64,000 bases of DNA, from NCBI RefSeq assembly GCF_018129385.1, contig NZ_JAFCLN010000001.1, forward strand, positions 186,001 through 250,000, written 5' to 3'. The notes beneath the pieces were generated by a model. It searched no databases, was not told where the DNA came from, and saw only the letters and a program-made list of their open reading frames with translations. The position numbers and the translations under genes were made by a program. Shown here piece after piece: positions 8,747 through 16,689 of this stretch; within the stretch, counting starts at the first letter, position 1, and each line of letters starts with the position of its first letter. Source of the DNA: Bradyrhizobium lablabi. Lineage in GTDB: Bacteria > Pseudomonadota > Alphaproteobacteria > Rhizobiales > Xanthobacteraceae.

Positions 8747-9370
8747 CTATTTCTCCGACCGACCGGCCTTCCCCTTGCGTGCCCGGCTGGCCTTGGCCCG
8801 CATCCGCTGGATCTGGCCCCGCGGCAGCGTCACGCAGATCTCTCCGATCCATTCCAGCTTCACCCCGTTGATCGGCTTGGCGTTGAAGCTCGCTAGATTG
8901 ACCAGCGTCGGCGATTTTCCGCGCTCGACCGTCTTCAAATAGCGCTCGCCGGTCTTCAGCCGCACAGCGGCCTCTTCCCCGTAAAAGCTCGAGAGCGGGT
9001 GGCGCTGCTCGCGATAGACCACGATCACGTCGCCGTTCTCGTATTTCGGCAACATGGAATCGCCGGAGACCTCGAACGCGATGGTTTCCTCGGCGATCGG
9101 GAAGGGCAGTTCCACCTCGCCAAGGCCCTCCGGCGGTACCTGCTCATAATCCGGCTCGATCGAGGCGCCGGCGCCGATGCGGCCCATGATCGGGACCGAA
9201 TTGAGCCCGAGATATTCGGAGATCGGGCCGATTTCCGACGCCTTGATCAGGCGAATTCCCGACAGAATCTCCGAAACCGCGCCAGGGCGAACGCCCATCG
9301 CATGCGCGAGACCCCCCTTGGTCTTGCCGGGCTTCTTCAACGCTTTCTCGATCAGTTTGACTTCCAGCAT
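8747..9370 (-). CDS. Phage-type transcriptional repressor with S24 self-cleaving peptidase domain
   Basis: A 207-aa LexA/CI-like protein. The N-terminal helix-turn-helix is GGLAHAMGVRPGAVSEILSG (~residues 19-38). The linker VPIMGRIGAGASI contains an Ala-Gly bond suited to autocleavage. The S24 domain shows the catalytic Ser in GDSMLPKYENGD and Lys in AAVRLKTGERYL. RecA-stimulated self-cleavage is expected from the family. ATG 9370 has a GGGGAGG site. It is divergent from a GcrA-like gene, and three 15-bp dyads lie between them, implying self-control plus control of the divergent promoter. Confidence 0.85.
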   Translation of the reverse strand: MLEVKLIEKALKKPGKTKGGLAHAMGVRPGAVSEILSGIRLIKASEIGPISEYLGLNSVPIMGRIGAGASIEPDYEQVPPEGLGEVELPFPIAEETIAFEVSGDSMLPKYENGDVIVVYREQRHPLSSFYGEEAAVRLKTGERYLKTVERGKSPTLVNLASFNAKPINGVKLEWIGEICVTLPRGQIQRMRAKASRARKGKAGRSEK

Positions 9371-9383
9371 GACTGCCTCCCCT

Positions 9384-9458
9384 TTCCGAATCTCGGAAGG
9401 AGCATAGCAGTTCTGATTATCGTAAATCAAGCTTGACTTTTGCTTCGGAATATCAGAA
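9384..9458. promoter_or_regulatory. Divergent control region with three CI-type operators
   Basis: Sites TTCCGAATCTCGGAA (9384-9398), TTCTGATTATCGTAA (9411-9425) and TTCGGAATATCAGAA (9444-9458) share the TTC-N9-GAA form (one has TAA). The repressor promoter reads TTGATT, 18 bp, TATGCT on the minus strand and contains the middle site. The plus promoter has TTGACT at 9433-9438 with the third site in its spacer. Centre-to-centre spacings are 27 and 33 bp. Confidence 0.7.
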
Positions 9459-9479
9459 GTATCCCGTGCGGGTGCCCGG

Positions 9480-10169
9480 ATGGAAGCAAGGACAAGAAAC
9501 GTGGAAGTGGAACAGACAGGCTGGCCGGTCGAACATTCGCAGGCGTTACGGGAATTTCATGCCAGGGGCATGTCCTATTCGGAGATCGCGAGGGCCCTCA
9601 ACGCCAGATTCGCGGCTTTCTATACACGGAACGCCGTACTGGGCCGCGCAAAACGAATGGGATTTGGGGATTCTGACGAAAAGCGGGCGGAGAAGGCGAT
9701 GCTGGAGCGGATGCTTCGCGAACGGATTTCTCGAAGCGGATCCTCCGAGTCCAGGATGTCCGACACAAGGCCGGCCGGTGTGATCTTGTCGGAATTCCGG
9801 CCGCCGAAGCTGCCGCGCGCGAAGGCCGAGCCGGCAAAGCTTCGTTGTGTCGAAGTTTCCCCCCGCCGCCTCGCGCTGATCGAGCTCGAGCGGAACGACT
9901 GCCGCTACCCCTATGGCGGGGATGAAGAAGGCGAGGCGATCACGTTTTGCGGGCACCCTCGCCGCAAGGGCTCGAGCTATTGCGGCCCGCATTTTCACCT
10001 GACGCGCGCCCCCGTTATTGCACTGCAACGGACCGTCAGCACCGCACCGCTGAAGCTGGTGGAGCGGAATGAGATTTTCCAACGAGCAACGGAGACCCAT
10101 CCTCATGGCACGAACGAGGCGCAAGAAGCCGTACAATCCTGCGAAGGTGCACAACCGGCAATCGCATGA
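9480..10169 (+). CDS. GcrA-family cell-cycle-regulator-like protein, phage-associated
   Basis: The 229-aa protein has a GcrA-type N-terminal HTH: W-P at residue 14, then REFHARGMSYSEIARALN and TRNAVLGRAKRMGFG, which parallels the TRNAVIGKVHRLGL signature. The zinc-like C-terminal block CRYPYGGDEEG, then FCGHPRRKGSSYCGPHF, matches the GcrA ending. GcrA binds sigma-70 and activates promoters with methylated GANTC sites. This copy is longer than the usual ~170 aa, faces a self-cleaving repressor and overlaps a DUF6456-like gene, so it is probably a mobile-element paralogue, not the housekeeping copy. Confidence 0.78.
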   Translation: MEARTRNVEVEQTGWPVEHSQALREFHARGMSYSEIARALNARFAAFYTRNAVLGRAKRMGFGDSDEKRAEKAMLERMLRERISRSGSSESRMSDTRPAGVILSEFRPPKLPRAKAEPAKLRCVEVSPRRLALIELERNDCRYPYGGDEEGEAITFCGHPRRKGSSYCGPHFHLTRAPVIALQRTVSTAPLKLVERNEIFQRATETHPHGTNEAQEAVQSCEGAQPAIA

Positions 10170-10683
10170 CCTGCCGCGCAACGCGGAGGTGGCGGCGATC
10201 GAAGTCGACGATCCCCTCGGGCTGGAGCCCGGCGACAAGATCGTCGCGCTGCGATCGGTCCGCAACGACCCGTTAGCGCGGCTGCACTCGCATCGGCACC
10301 TCGACGAGGCGCAGTATCAGGCCGGCCGGGCCTTTCAGAACGATTGGGAGCGTGCCGAGCGCGGACCTCGGGCCGTCGATCCGACCCGAGAATATGTCGA
10401 CGGCGGGCAGGCCCGTGAGCCGATCACGGAAGGCCAGCGCAAGGCGGTGCTCCGGCTCAATCACTGCGAGCGCGAGCTCGGTGCGGACGGATCGGCGCTG
10501 GTGCACGACGTCCTGGTCCACGGCATGAGCATGGAGCAGGTCGGCGAGCGGCGCGGACTGCGCGGTCAGCGCTGGAAGGACTATTTTGCCCGCCGTTTGC
10601 GCGAATGCCTTGACCGGCTGGCGCTGATCTACGGGCTGTCAACGGCGGCCCCGGCCGGCCACGTCAGAACGGCCCGGCGCTGA
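10105..10683 (+). CDS. DUF6456-like domain protein
   Basis: The 192-aa protein starts MARTRRKKPYNPAKVHNR, with a GGAG site 10 nt before the ATG, and overlaps the end of the GcrA-like gene by 65 bp. Its second half fits the DUF6456 pattern: DPLARL, LDEAQYQAGRAFQNDWERA, then the helices ALVHDVLVHGMSMEQVGERRG and LRECLDRLALIYGL. The final repeat-like helices resemble the tail of sigma/HTH proteins, so DNA binding is plausible. Its 3' end runs 20 bp into the 3' end of the convergent bamA-like gene. Confidence 0.7.
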   Translation: MARTRRKKPYNPAKVHNRQSHDLPRNAEVAAIEVDDPLGLEPGDKIVALRSVRNDPLARLHSHRHLDEAQYQAGRAFQNDWERAERGPRAVDPTREYVDGGQAREPITEGQRKAVLRLNHCERELGADGSALVHDVLVHGMSMEQVGERRGLRGQRWKDYFARRLRECLDRLALIYGLSTAAPAGHVRTARR

Positions 10684-13027
10684 AGCGAAGCGGCTGCACG
10701 ATGTCGTAGGCCGCCTTCGTCAACGGCACTGCATAATCGACCGTCAGCGCGCCGAACGGCGAGGCCCAGGTCAGGCCTGCGCCGACCGAAGAGCGCATGA
10801 CGTTCGAGTTGGCGACCTGCATCGATTGGGTGGAGCCCGGAAATGCCGTCGGGCCCTTGTAGCGGAAGACGCTGCCGGCGTCGATGAAGGCGGTCGCCCT
10901 CAGGCCGTACTCGTCGGGCACGCCGGGGATCGAGCTCTGAAGCTCGGCCGTCGTCGCCCAATACATGCTGCCGCCGACATTATCCATGGTGGTGCCCGGC
11001 GTCAGATCGCGCGGGCCAAAGCCGTTGGTCGCAAATCCCCGCACCATCGTCGGCCCGCCGAAGAAGCTGTTCAGCAGCGGCGCCTGCTGGCCGCCCCAGC
11101 CGGTGATGTAGCCGCCCTGGGCGCGCACCATGCCGACGAGATCGCTGTTGAGCGAATGGTAGTAGCGCACGTCTTCGGTGGTGCGCAGGAATTTCACGTC
11201 GCCGCCGAGCCCGGCAAAATCCTGGCTGAGCTGCGAGCGGACGCCGCTGGTCGGACTCTTGAGGTTGTCCAGCGTGCTGTAGGTGGCCGTGCTGCCGGCG
11301 GCGGAGACCCAGGCGGGCCCGCCGGCTGCGGCTTCCTGGACCGCCAGCGACGGCACAAGGCCGCCGGCGTTCGGCGAAAGCGTGATGTTCTGGTTGTAGA
11401 TGGAATACCGCCACTGCACGCCGAGATCTTCGGTCAGCGGCGTGCCGAACAGCAGCCTCCCACCGTAAGTCGTGCTTCCATAGGATTGATAGTAGGTCGG
11501 GTCCATTTGCCGGCCGAACAGCTCGACTCCGGCAGATACCTTGGTGCCGAGGAAATAGGGCTCCGAAGCCGCAAGATTCGCCCCGCGCGCGTACTGGCCG
11601 AGGGTGAAGGTGGACTGTAGGTTCTGCCCGGCGCCGTAGAAATTGCGTTCGCCGAGCTTGAGCTCGACCAGCGCGCCGTCCGAGGTCGAATAGCCGCCCG
11701 AGATGAAGAACTCGCCGGTCGGCTGGTCGACGGCCTCGACATCGACGATGATGCGATCCGCCGAGGAGCCCGGCCGGTTCGATATCTTGACGGTCTTGAA
11801 GTAGTTCAGGTTCTTGAGACGACGCTCGGCACGGTCGATCAGCGTCTTGTTGTAGGGGTCTCCCTCGGCGATATCAAATTCGCGCCGGATCACATAGTCG
11901 CGGGTCCGGCTGTTGCCGTGAATATCGATGCGCTCGATATAGGTGCGCGGGCCCTGATCGATGACGAAGGAAATATCGACGGTTCGCGCGGCCTCGTTTC
12001 GAGTCGCCCGGGGCGTTGCGTTCGCGAAGGGATAGCCGAGCTTTGCCATCTCGATCGCGAGGGTTTCGGTGGTCTTGTCGAGTGCGTTGCCATCGAAGGT
12101 GGCGCCGCCACGCGCGAGCACGACTCGCGAGAGCTTTTCGGAATCGAGACCAGGAATATTGCAGATGACGCCTACATTGCCGAAGCGGTAGAGCGGGCCC
12201 TCATCGATCGCGAAGGTCACCGCAAATCCCTTGGTGGCGGGGTCGAACTCCGCGTCGGCCGAGCGCACGCTGGCGTCGGCATAGCCCTTGCTGCGATAAT
12301 ACAGCCGCAGCCGCTCCCGATCCTGTGCGATGCGGTCCGGATCGTAGACGTCGCCGCCGGTCAGCATGCTCAGCAGCGACTTCTCGGAGGTCTTGATCAC
12401 GGCGTTGAGCTGCCGCGCACCGATCGCCTGATTTCCGGTGAAACTGATCTTGCGGACCGCCGTCTTGGCGCCTTCGGTAATGACATAGACAAGGTCGGCG
12501 CGGCCGTTGCCGCGGTCAATGACTTCCGGAACGACTTTGACCTCGTCGCGCCCGACGTGGCGGTAGGCCTCGACGATGCGGTTGACGTCGGACTGGACGG
12601 TAGATCGCTGTAGCGAACCACGCGGCTTGGATTCGACGGCAGCCGCAAGGTCGGCGTCCTTGACCTTCTTGTTGCCTTCGAACGCGACGCGATCCAGCAC
12701 CGGTGCTTCGGTGAGGTGGACGACCAGCCCTCCGGCGGTACGGTCGATCGAAACCTTGTCGAACAGTTTTGTTGCGATCAGCGACTTCAGCGCCGCGTCG
12801 CGTGCGGCCTCGTCGAACCGCCCGTCGGCGCCGGCCTTGAAATGGGAGCGCACGGTTTCAGCATCGACCCGGAGGTTGCCCTCGACGACAATCGTCTCGC
12901 GCGGGGACGAACCAGGCTCGGCCAATGCTGCCGGGGCGATCCCGACTACGAACGCGATCGTCAGCAAGCCGCCGGCCGCGCGCAGGCGCCGCGGCCGCTG
13001 GATTGGTACGCTGTATTTACTCTTCAC
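10664..13027 (-). CDS. BamA/Omp85-family outer-membrane assembly protein, paralogue
   Basis: The protein is 787 aa from a GTG at 13027, chosen because it places a clean signal peptide (basic start, hydrophobic core, cleavage after PAALA). A frame extending to 13138 would add 37 unlikely residues. Repeated POTRA segments follow (ETIVVEGNLRVDAE; VRKISFTGNQAIGARQL; YIERIDIHGNSRTRDYVIRREF). The barrel carries the lid-lock motif MVRGF near residue 680 and ends in phenylalanine. Housekeeping bamA normally sits with rseP and lpxD; those are absent here, so this is probably a second, specialised copy. Confidence 0.87.
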   Translation of the reverse strand: MKSKYSVPIQRPRRLRAAGGLLTIAFVVGIAPAALAEPGSSPRETIVVEGNLRVDAETVRSHFKAGADGRFDEAARDAALKSLIATKLFDKVSIDRTAGGLVVHLTEAPVLDRVAFEGNKKVKDADLAAAVESKPRGSLQRSTVQSDVNRIVEAYRHVGRDEVKVVPEVIDRGNGRADLVYVITEGAKTAVRKISFTGNQAIGARQLNAVIKTSEKSLLSMLTGGDVYDPDRIAQDRERLRLYYRSKGYADASVRSADAEFDPATKGFAVTFAIDEGPLYRFGNVGVICNIPGLDSEKLSRVVLARGGATFDGNALDKTTETLAIEMAKLGYPFANATPRATRNEAARTVDISFVIDQGPRTYIERIDIHGNSRTRDYVIRREFDIAEGDPYNKTLIDRAERRLKNLNYFKTVKISNRPGSSADRIIVDVEAVDQPTGEFFISGGYSTSDGALVELKLGERNFYGAGQNLQSTFTLGQYARGANLAASEPYFLGTKVSAGVELFGRQMDPTYYQSYGSTTYGGRLLFGTPLTEDLGVQWRYSIYNQNITLSPNAGGLVPSLAVQEAAAGGPAWVSAAGSTATYSTLDNLKSPTSGVRSQLSQDFAGLGGDVKFLRTTEDVRYYHSLNSDLVGMVRAQGGYITGWGGQQAPLLNSFFGGPTMVRGFATNGFGPRDLTPGTTMDNVGGSMYWATTAELQSSIPGVPDEYGLRATAFIDAGSVFRYKGPTAFPGSTQSMQVANSNVMRSSVGAGLTWASPFGALTVDYAVPLTKAAYDIVQPLRFSAGPF

Positions 13028-13254
13028 GTCCGTGCCGGACTCCCACCTGACCGGCTGCAATCGAATTGCCTGCGCGGGGCGAAAGAATGTCGGACGTGAG
13101 GAGAGTTGCGGGCCTGATTGCCACAATTTGACCGTCAAGCTTGACGCGCCCTTTCTCAGAATTGTCGCAATGGCCGCCTCATGCTCGACCCTCGAAAAAG
13201 CCTTGAGATTGCTGGCGTTGCGAGCATGGCAGCGCCGGCCTGCCGGAGTATCAA

Positions 13255-14307
13255 ATGCGTTACGTCGCTCTCACCGCCGCAGCGTTCATGCTGGTCCAGC
13301 CTGCCTATGCAGAAAAGGCGCCGCAGATCGATCCGCGTGCTTCGCTCGGCGTGGTTCAGCAATGGATCTACAACTATCGGGCCAAGCCGGACTACGCTCA
13401 CATCCCCGCGGCCGTGCGTGTGCTGTTCCACTCGCAGACGTTCAAGGAGCCGGAGAATGCCGGCATCTATCTGGGCTTCGTCGCGGGCGCAATCGCGTCG
13501 AATCCGGCGAAAGCCGAGCAACTGGTCAACAGCTTGTTTCCCATCCCGCCGGAAGACGAATGGGTGATCGTGCGGGCGGTGGCCTATTCGGGCGTGCCGG
13601 ATTGGCGAAACATCCTGCGCCGGATGACGCAACGCATGCCGGCGCGCAAGGTGATGATCGACGCCTATCTGGCCGGAAGGCTGCCGACGCTGGCAGAAAT
13701 CCCGCTGGAGGACGCCAAGCCCGGCATGATGGACAAGCTGAAGGGCACTTTCACGAAGAATCCCTTCGCCAAGGACGAGCGGAAGGTGAACATCAAGCTC
13801 ACCTTCGCCACCAATCAGGATCTGCTGGATACGCTGTGGGGATATTATTTTGCGACCGGGTCGAATGTCCCGATCCAGCGCATCGTGCAGATGCTGCCGT
13901 GGAGCAAGAGCCGCGACACGATCGACAAGCTGACGGTTGGCAGCATGGCCCGCTATACGCTGGCGAGCTACGCCGTGCGGGATGCAAAGCTGCGCGAATA
14001 TCTGCGCGGCGAACTCGCGCGTCAGCCGGCAGCGGTGAAGGCGCCGCTCACTGAAGTGGTCGAGGCGGCCGATACCGTGCAAATCGGTGCGCTGCGAAAG
14101 GATGCGCTCGCCGCGGTCGACGAGTTGAAGATCAAAGGCTCGGACAGCCGGCGTGATATCAGCTTCTGGGGGCAGGTCGGCGTTGGCGCGGTAGCCCTTG
14201 GCTGCGTCTCTGCGGCCGCGCTGGGACAGGTTGCGGTCGGCATCCCCTGTGTGATCGGCGGGTCCGCTTCCCAGGGCCTGCTCTCTTTCTGGGAAAAGCA
14301 GCAGTAG
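13255..14307 (+). CDS. Exported protein of unknown function
   Basis: No family recognised. The 350-aa product has a short signal peptide (MRYVALTAAAFMLVQPAYA) and a mature, mostly helical body with tandem helix pairs (residues ~40-300, e.g. PENAGIYLGFVAGAIASNPAKAEQLV). A glycine/alanine-rich hydrophobic segment near the C-terminus (VGVGAVALGCVSAAALGQVAVGIP) is probably membrane-interacting. It begins about 230 bp beyond the bamA-like gene on the other strand. Helical repeats of this type often mediate protein contacts, but no function is supported. Confidence 0.7.
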   Translation: MRYVALTAAAFMLVQPAYAEKAPQIDPRASLGVVQQWIYNYRAKPDYAHIPAAVRVLFHSQTFKEPENAGIYLGFVAGAIASNPAKAEQLVNSLFPIPPEDEWVIVRAVAYSGVPDWRNILRRMTQRMPARKVMIDAYLAGRLPTLAEIPLEDAKPGMMDKLKGTFTKNPFAKDERKVNIKLTFATNQDLLDTLWGYYFATGSNVPIQRIVQMLPWSKSRDTIDKLTVGSMARYTLASYAVRDAKLREYLRGELARQPAAVKAPLTEVVEAADTVQIGALRKDALAAVDELKIKGSDSRRDISFWGQVGVGAVALGCVSAAALGQVAVGIPCVIGGSASQGLLSFWEKQQ

Positions 14308-14497
14308 TCCGCCGGCGCATTCGCGAGATTGACCTGCTTCCAGGCGGCGCGTCCCTTCGCGGGACGGGCGCAGCTATGCCTGCCACAACTCCCACCCTGC
14401 AAAATCCGGGTTTGGCGTTAGCCGTGCGCTTCCGCTAAAAAGCCTCAAAGGCGATAATCGGAGATTTCGCCGAATAAACAATGAGGAAGCCCGCGAA

Positions 14498-15775
14498 ATG
14501 ATTGCAAAGCCTGATCTGCCAGAGCGCACGCCGCGCGGAAAGGGGGAGCCGACGGCCCTCGACGGGCTGCTGGTGATCGACTTCACCCGCGTTGTGGCGG
14601 GGCCCGCCTGTACGCAGACGCTCGCGGATTTCGGCGCCGAGGTGGTCAAGATCGAGAATCCCGATGGCGGCGATGACACACGTGCTTACGAGCATGCCGA
14701 GATCGGCGGCGAGAGCGCGGCATTCCTCAGCCTCAACCGCAACAAGCGCGGCATCGCGCTCGACTTCAACAACCCGGCGGCGCTCGAGGTAGCGCGAGCG
14801 CTGATCGCCAAGGCCGACGTGGTGGTGGAGAATTTTTCCGGCGGCGTGATGAAGAAATTCGGGCTCGACTATGCGTCAGTAGCGCCTACAAATCCGCGGC
14901 TCGTCTATTGCTCGATCTCGGCGTACGGCCGCAAGGGGGCGTTCGCCCTGCGCCCGGGCTTTGATCCGATCACGCAGGCCGAAAGCGGCTTCATGTCGCT
15001 GAACGGCTTTCCCGACGCAGAGCCGGTGCGCACCGGGCCGCCGATCGTCGACATGGCGACCGGCATGTCGGCCTGCAACGCGATCCTGATGGCGCTGCTG
15101 GCCCGCGAGCGGCTCGGCCGCGGCCAGCAGGTCGAGGTGGCGCTGATCGACACCGCGGTGTCGATGACCGGATTTTACGGCATGGCCTATCTGATCAGCG
15201 GCAATAATCCGGGGCGATTCGGCAATTCGCCAAACGGTTCGCCGACCGTTGGCGTGTATCGCGCCTCCGACGGTCCGCTGTACATCGCGTGCGCCAACGA
15301 CCGGCTGTATCGCCGCCTCGTCACGGAAGTGCTCGACCGGCCTGACCTCGTCACGGATCCCGACTTCGCCCACCGCAAGACGCGCACAGCCAACAAGGAA
15401 AAACTGCGCGCGATCATTGCCGGGATATTCGCCAGCGACCGGCTCGAGAACTGGATGGCGAAGATGAAGAAGGCCAACATCCCCGTCGGCTATCTCCGCA
15501 CCGTCGAGGAAGGATTCAACGCACCCGAAGTGCGTGATCGCGATCGGCTCAGCCGCATCCCGCATCCGACGGCAGGCTCGGTCCCCAATATCGAAACGCC
15601 ACTCGGCATGAGCCTGACCCCGGCCGTCGATCCCGTGGCTGCGCCGCTGCTCGGGCAGCACACCAGGGAAGTGTTGCGCAAGACACTCGGCTATGACGAT
15701 CGCCGCATCGCCGATCTGGCGCAGGCGGGGGCGTTCGGAAAAGCCAATCTCTCTGCGCAAGGCACTGACGAATAA
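14498..15775 (+). CDS. CaiB/BaiF class III CoA-transferase
   Basis: A 425-aa protein matching the class III CoA-transferase family along its length: LDGLLVIDFTRVVAGPACTQ near residue 22, then the CoA-contact segment LSLNRNKRGIALDFNNP near residue 77, and the catalytic aspartate expected in the segment AESGFMSLNG-PVRTGPPIVDMATG near residue 165-185. It moves CoA between carboxylic acids; the donor and acceptor cannot be deduced. It is monocistronic here, with a dispersed palindromic repeat downstream. Confidence 0.88.
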   Translation: MIAKPDLPERTPRGKGEPTALDGLLVIDFTRVVAGPACTQTLADFGAEVVKIENPDGGDDTRAYEHAEIGGESAAFLSLNRNKRGIALDFNNPAALEVARALIAKADVVVENFSGGVMKKFGLDYASVAPTNPRLVYCSISAYGRKGAFALRPGFDPITQAESGFMSLNGFPDAEPVRTGPPIVDMATGMSACNAILMALLARERLGRGQQVEVALIDTAVSMTGFYGMAYLISGNNPGRFGNSPNGSPTVGVYRASDGPLYIACANDRLYRRLVTEVLDRPDLVTDPDFAHRKTRTANKEKLRAIIAGIFASDRLENWMAKMKKANIPVGYLRTVEEGFNAPEVRDRDRLSRIPHPTAGSVPNIETPLGMSLTPAVDPVAAPLLGQHTREVLRKTLGYDDRRIADLAQAGAFGKANLSAQGTDE

Positions 15776-15845
15776 GCGGTTGTCCGCAGACAGCGGCTAT
15801 GTGCAGTTGTCAACATAACGGCTCGGCGGTCGCCGGCGAGTGGCC

Positions 15846-15973
15846 AGAGCAGGATGACTTTCTCCGAATCGTCATCCCGCTCTATCTTTTTGTTTGCGCA
15901 TGATCTTTTCGGAAAACCGGTGTCCACCCGTCGGGTCGGCGCCCGAGGGCGTGCTTTTCCGGATCATGCTCTA
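15846..15973. repeat. Dispersed palindromic element, copy 1 (with 27-bp insertion)
   Basis: Two hairpins in tandem: AGAGCAGGATGAC pairs with GTCATCCCGCTCT, and GCATGATC...GGAAAACC pairs with TTTTCCGGATCATGC. The sequence matches copy 2 at 22843-22944 nearly base for base except for about 27 extra GC-rich bases between GTCCAC and TTTTCC. Its right-hand end (GCTCTA) supplies the TAG stop of the minus-strand ORF at 15971-16156. Confidence 0.85.
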
Positions 15974-16156
15974 GTTTGGCTTGCTGCGTGGGTTGTTCCT
16001 TGGCATACTTTCAACTTCTTCGGGTTCAGCCCGATCGATCTCAAGGCGTGCCATTCGGAGTATCAAGGTAGCCGTCGTCAGGCCGAGGCGTTCGGCCTCC
16101 TGCGCTGCGGTGTCTACCTTCTGGGCCAAGCCTTCGCGTTTGCTTGGATATGTCAT
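15971..16156 (-). CDS. Small unknown protein ending in a repeat-derived stop codon
   Basis: The 61-aa frame is preceded by a GAGG site 8 nt upstream of the ATG. The sequence is helical and charged (AQKVDTAAQEAERLGLTTATLILRMARLEIDRAEPEE). Its TAG stop is formed by the last three bases of the palindromic repeat, so the C-terminal tail may have been trimmed when the element arrived. No known family. It starts close to and divergent from the next 59-aa gene. Confidence 0.5.
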   Translation of the reverse strand: MTYPSKREGLAQKVDTAAQEAERLGLTTATLILRMARLEIDRAEPEEVESMPRNNPRSKPN

Positions 16157-16182
16157 TCCTTAGTCCTCATCCAGGATGCGAG

Positions 16183-16362
16183 ATGAAAAATCCCACATAT
16201 GTTGCAGAGCTACAGAAGAAGCTCGGAGCTCCATCGAGCGAGACGGTCGAAAGCCTGCGGCTGTTGAAGGCCTTCATCAAACTTGCTCCGGACCAGCGCA
16301 CGGAGATCGTCGAATTGGTCGAGCGACTGGCCCAGGACGCGGACGATCTTTCACTGTCCTGA
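16183..16362 (+). CDS. Small helical protein, unknown
   Basis: A 59-aa frame starting MKNPTYVAELQKKLGAP. It is highly helical (ESLRLLKAFIKLAPDQRTEIVELVERLA), like regulatory or adaptor peptides, but shows no motif. The start is supported by an AGGA-type site ~7 nt upstream. The end overlaps by 12 bp the end of the convergent cupin gene. It may be genuine because codon use is similar to that of its neighbours. Confidence 0.5.
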   Translation: MKNPTYVAELQKKLGAPSSETVESLRLLKAFIKLAPDQRTEIVELVERLAQDADDLSLS

Positions 16363-16689
16363 CAACAGTCCCTCCTGTCTGATCGGTTTGGCCGGCGGAA
16401 GCGTTGCGATCGCATAAACCGAATCGTCGAGCGCTTCGGACTGGTGCAGCGTTCCGGCAGGCAACAGGATGGTATCCCCTGCGCCGCAGACGCGTTCGCC
16501 GCCTTCCCATGTGAAATTAAGCCTGCCGCTGACGATCATCAGGATCTCGTCCACCGGATGGGTGTGGAAATGATGCACCTTGCCCGCGGCGTCGCGTTGC
16601 AGCTCGAGGCTGCCTTGCGCGGGAAGCAGATCGAGGATGGCAGGATCGATCGAGATTTCGGTTCTCGTGGCCGGGATGATCCGGGTCAT
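16351..16689 (-). CDS. Single-domain cupin protein
   Basis: A 112-aa cupin. Motif 1 is read as HHFHTHPVDEILMIVSG (two to three His plus Glu as metal ligands) near residue 39, and motif 2 as GDTILLPAGTLHQSE near residue 71, with the final His ligand. All metal ligands look present. It is the last gene of a four-gene minus-strand operon and overlaps the YqcI/GntA-like gene by 4 bp (ATGA), which implies tight co-translation. Cupins can be binding proteins or oxygenases; pairing with a heme N-hydroxylase family gene suggests chemistry on an N-oxygenated product (inference). Confidence 0.85.
   Translation of the reverse strand: MTRIIPATRTEISIDPAILDLLPAQGSLELQRDAAGKVHHFHTHPVDEILMIVSGRLNFTWEGGERVCGAGDTILLPAGTLHQSEALDDSVYAIATLPPAKPIRQEGLLSGQ

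Noticed and set aside
12576..14054. 492-codon plus-strand open frame across the bamA-like start and the exported-protein gene
   Set aside because: A high-GC shadow of two well-supported genes; no recognizable protein features.
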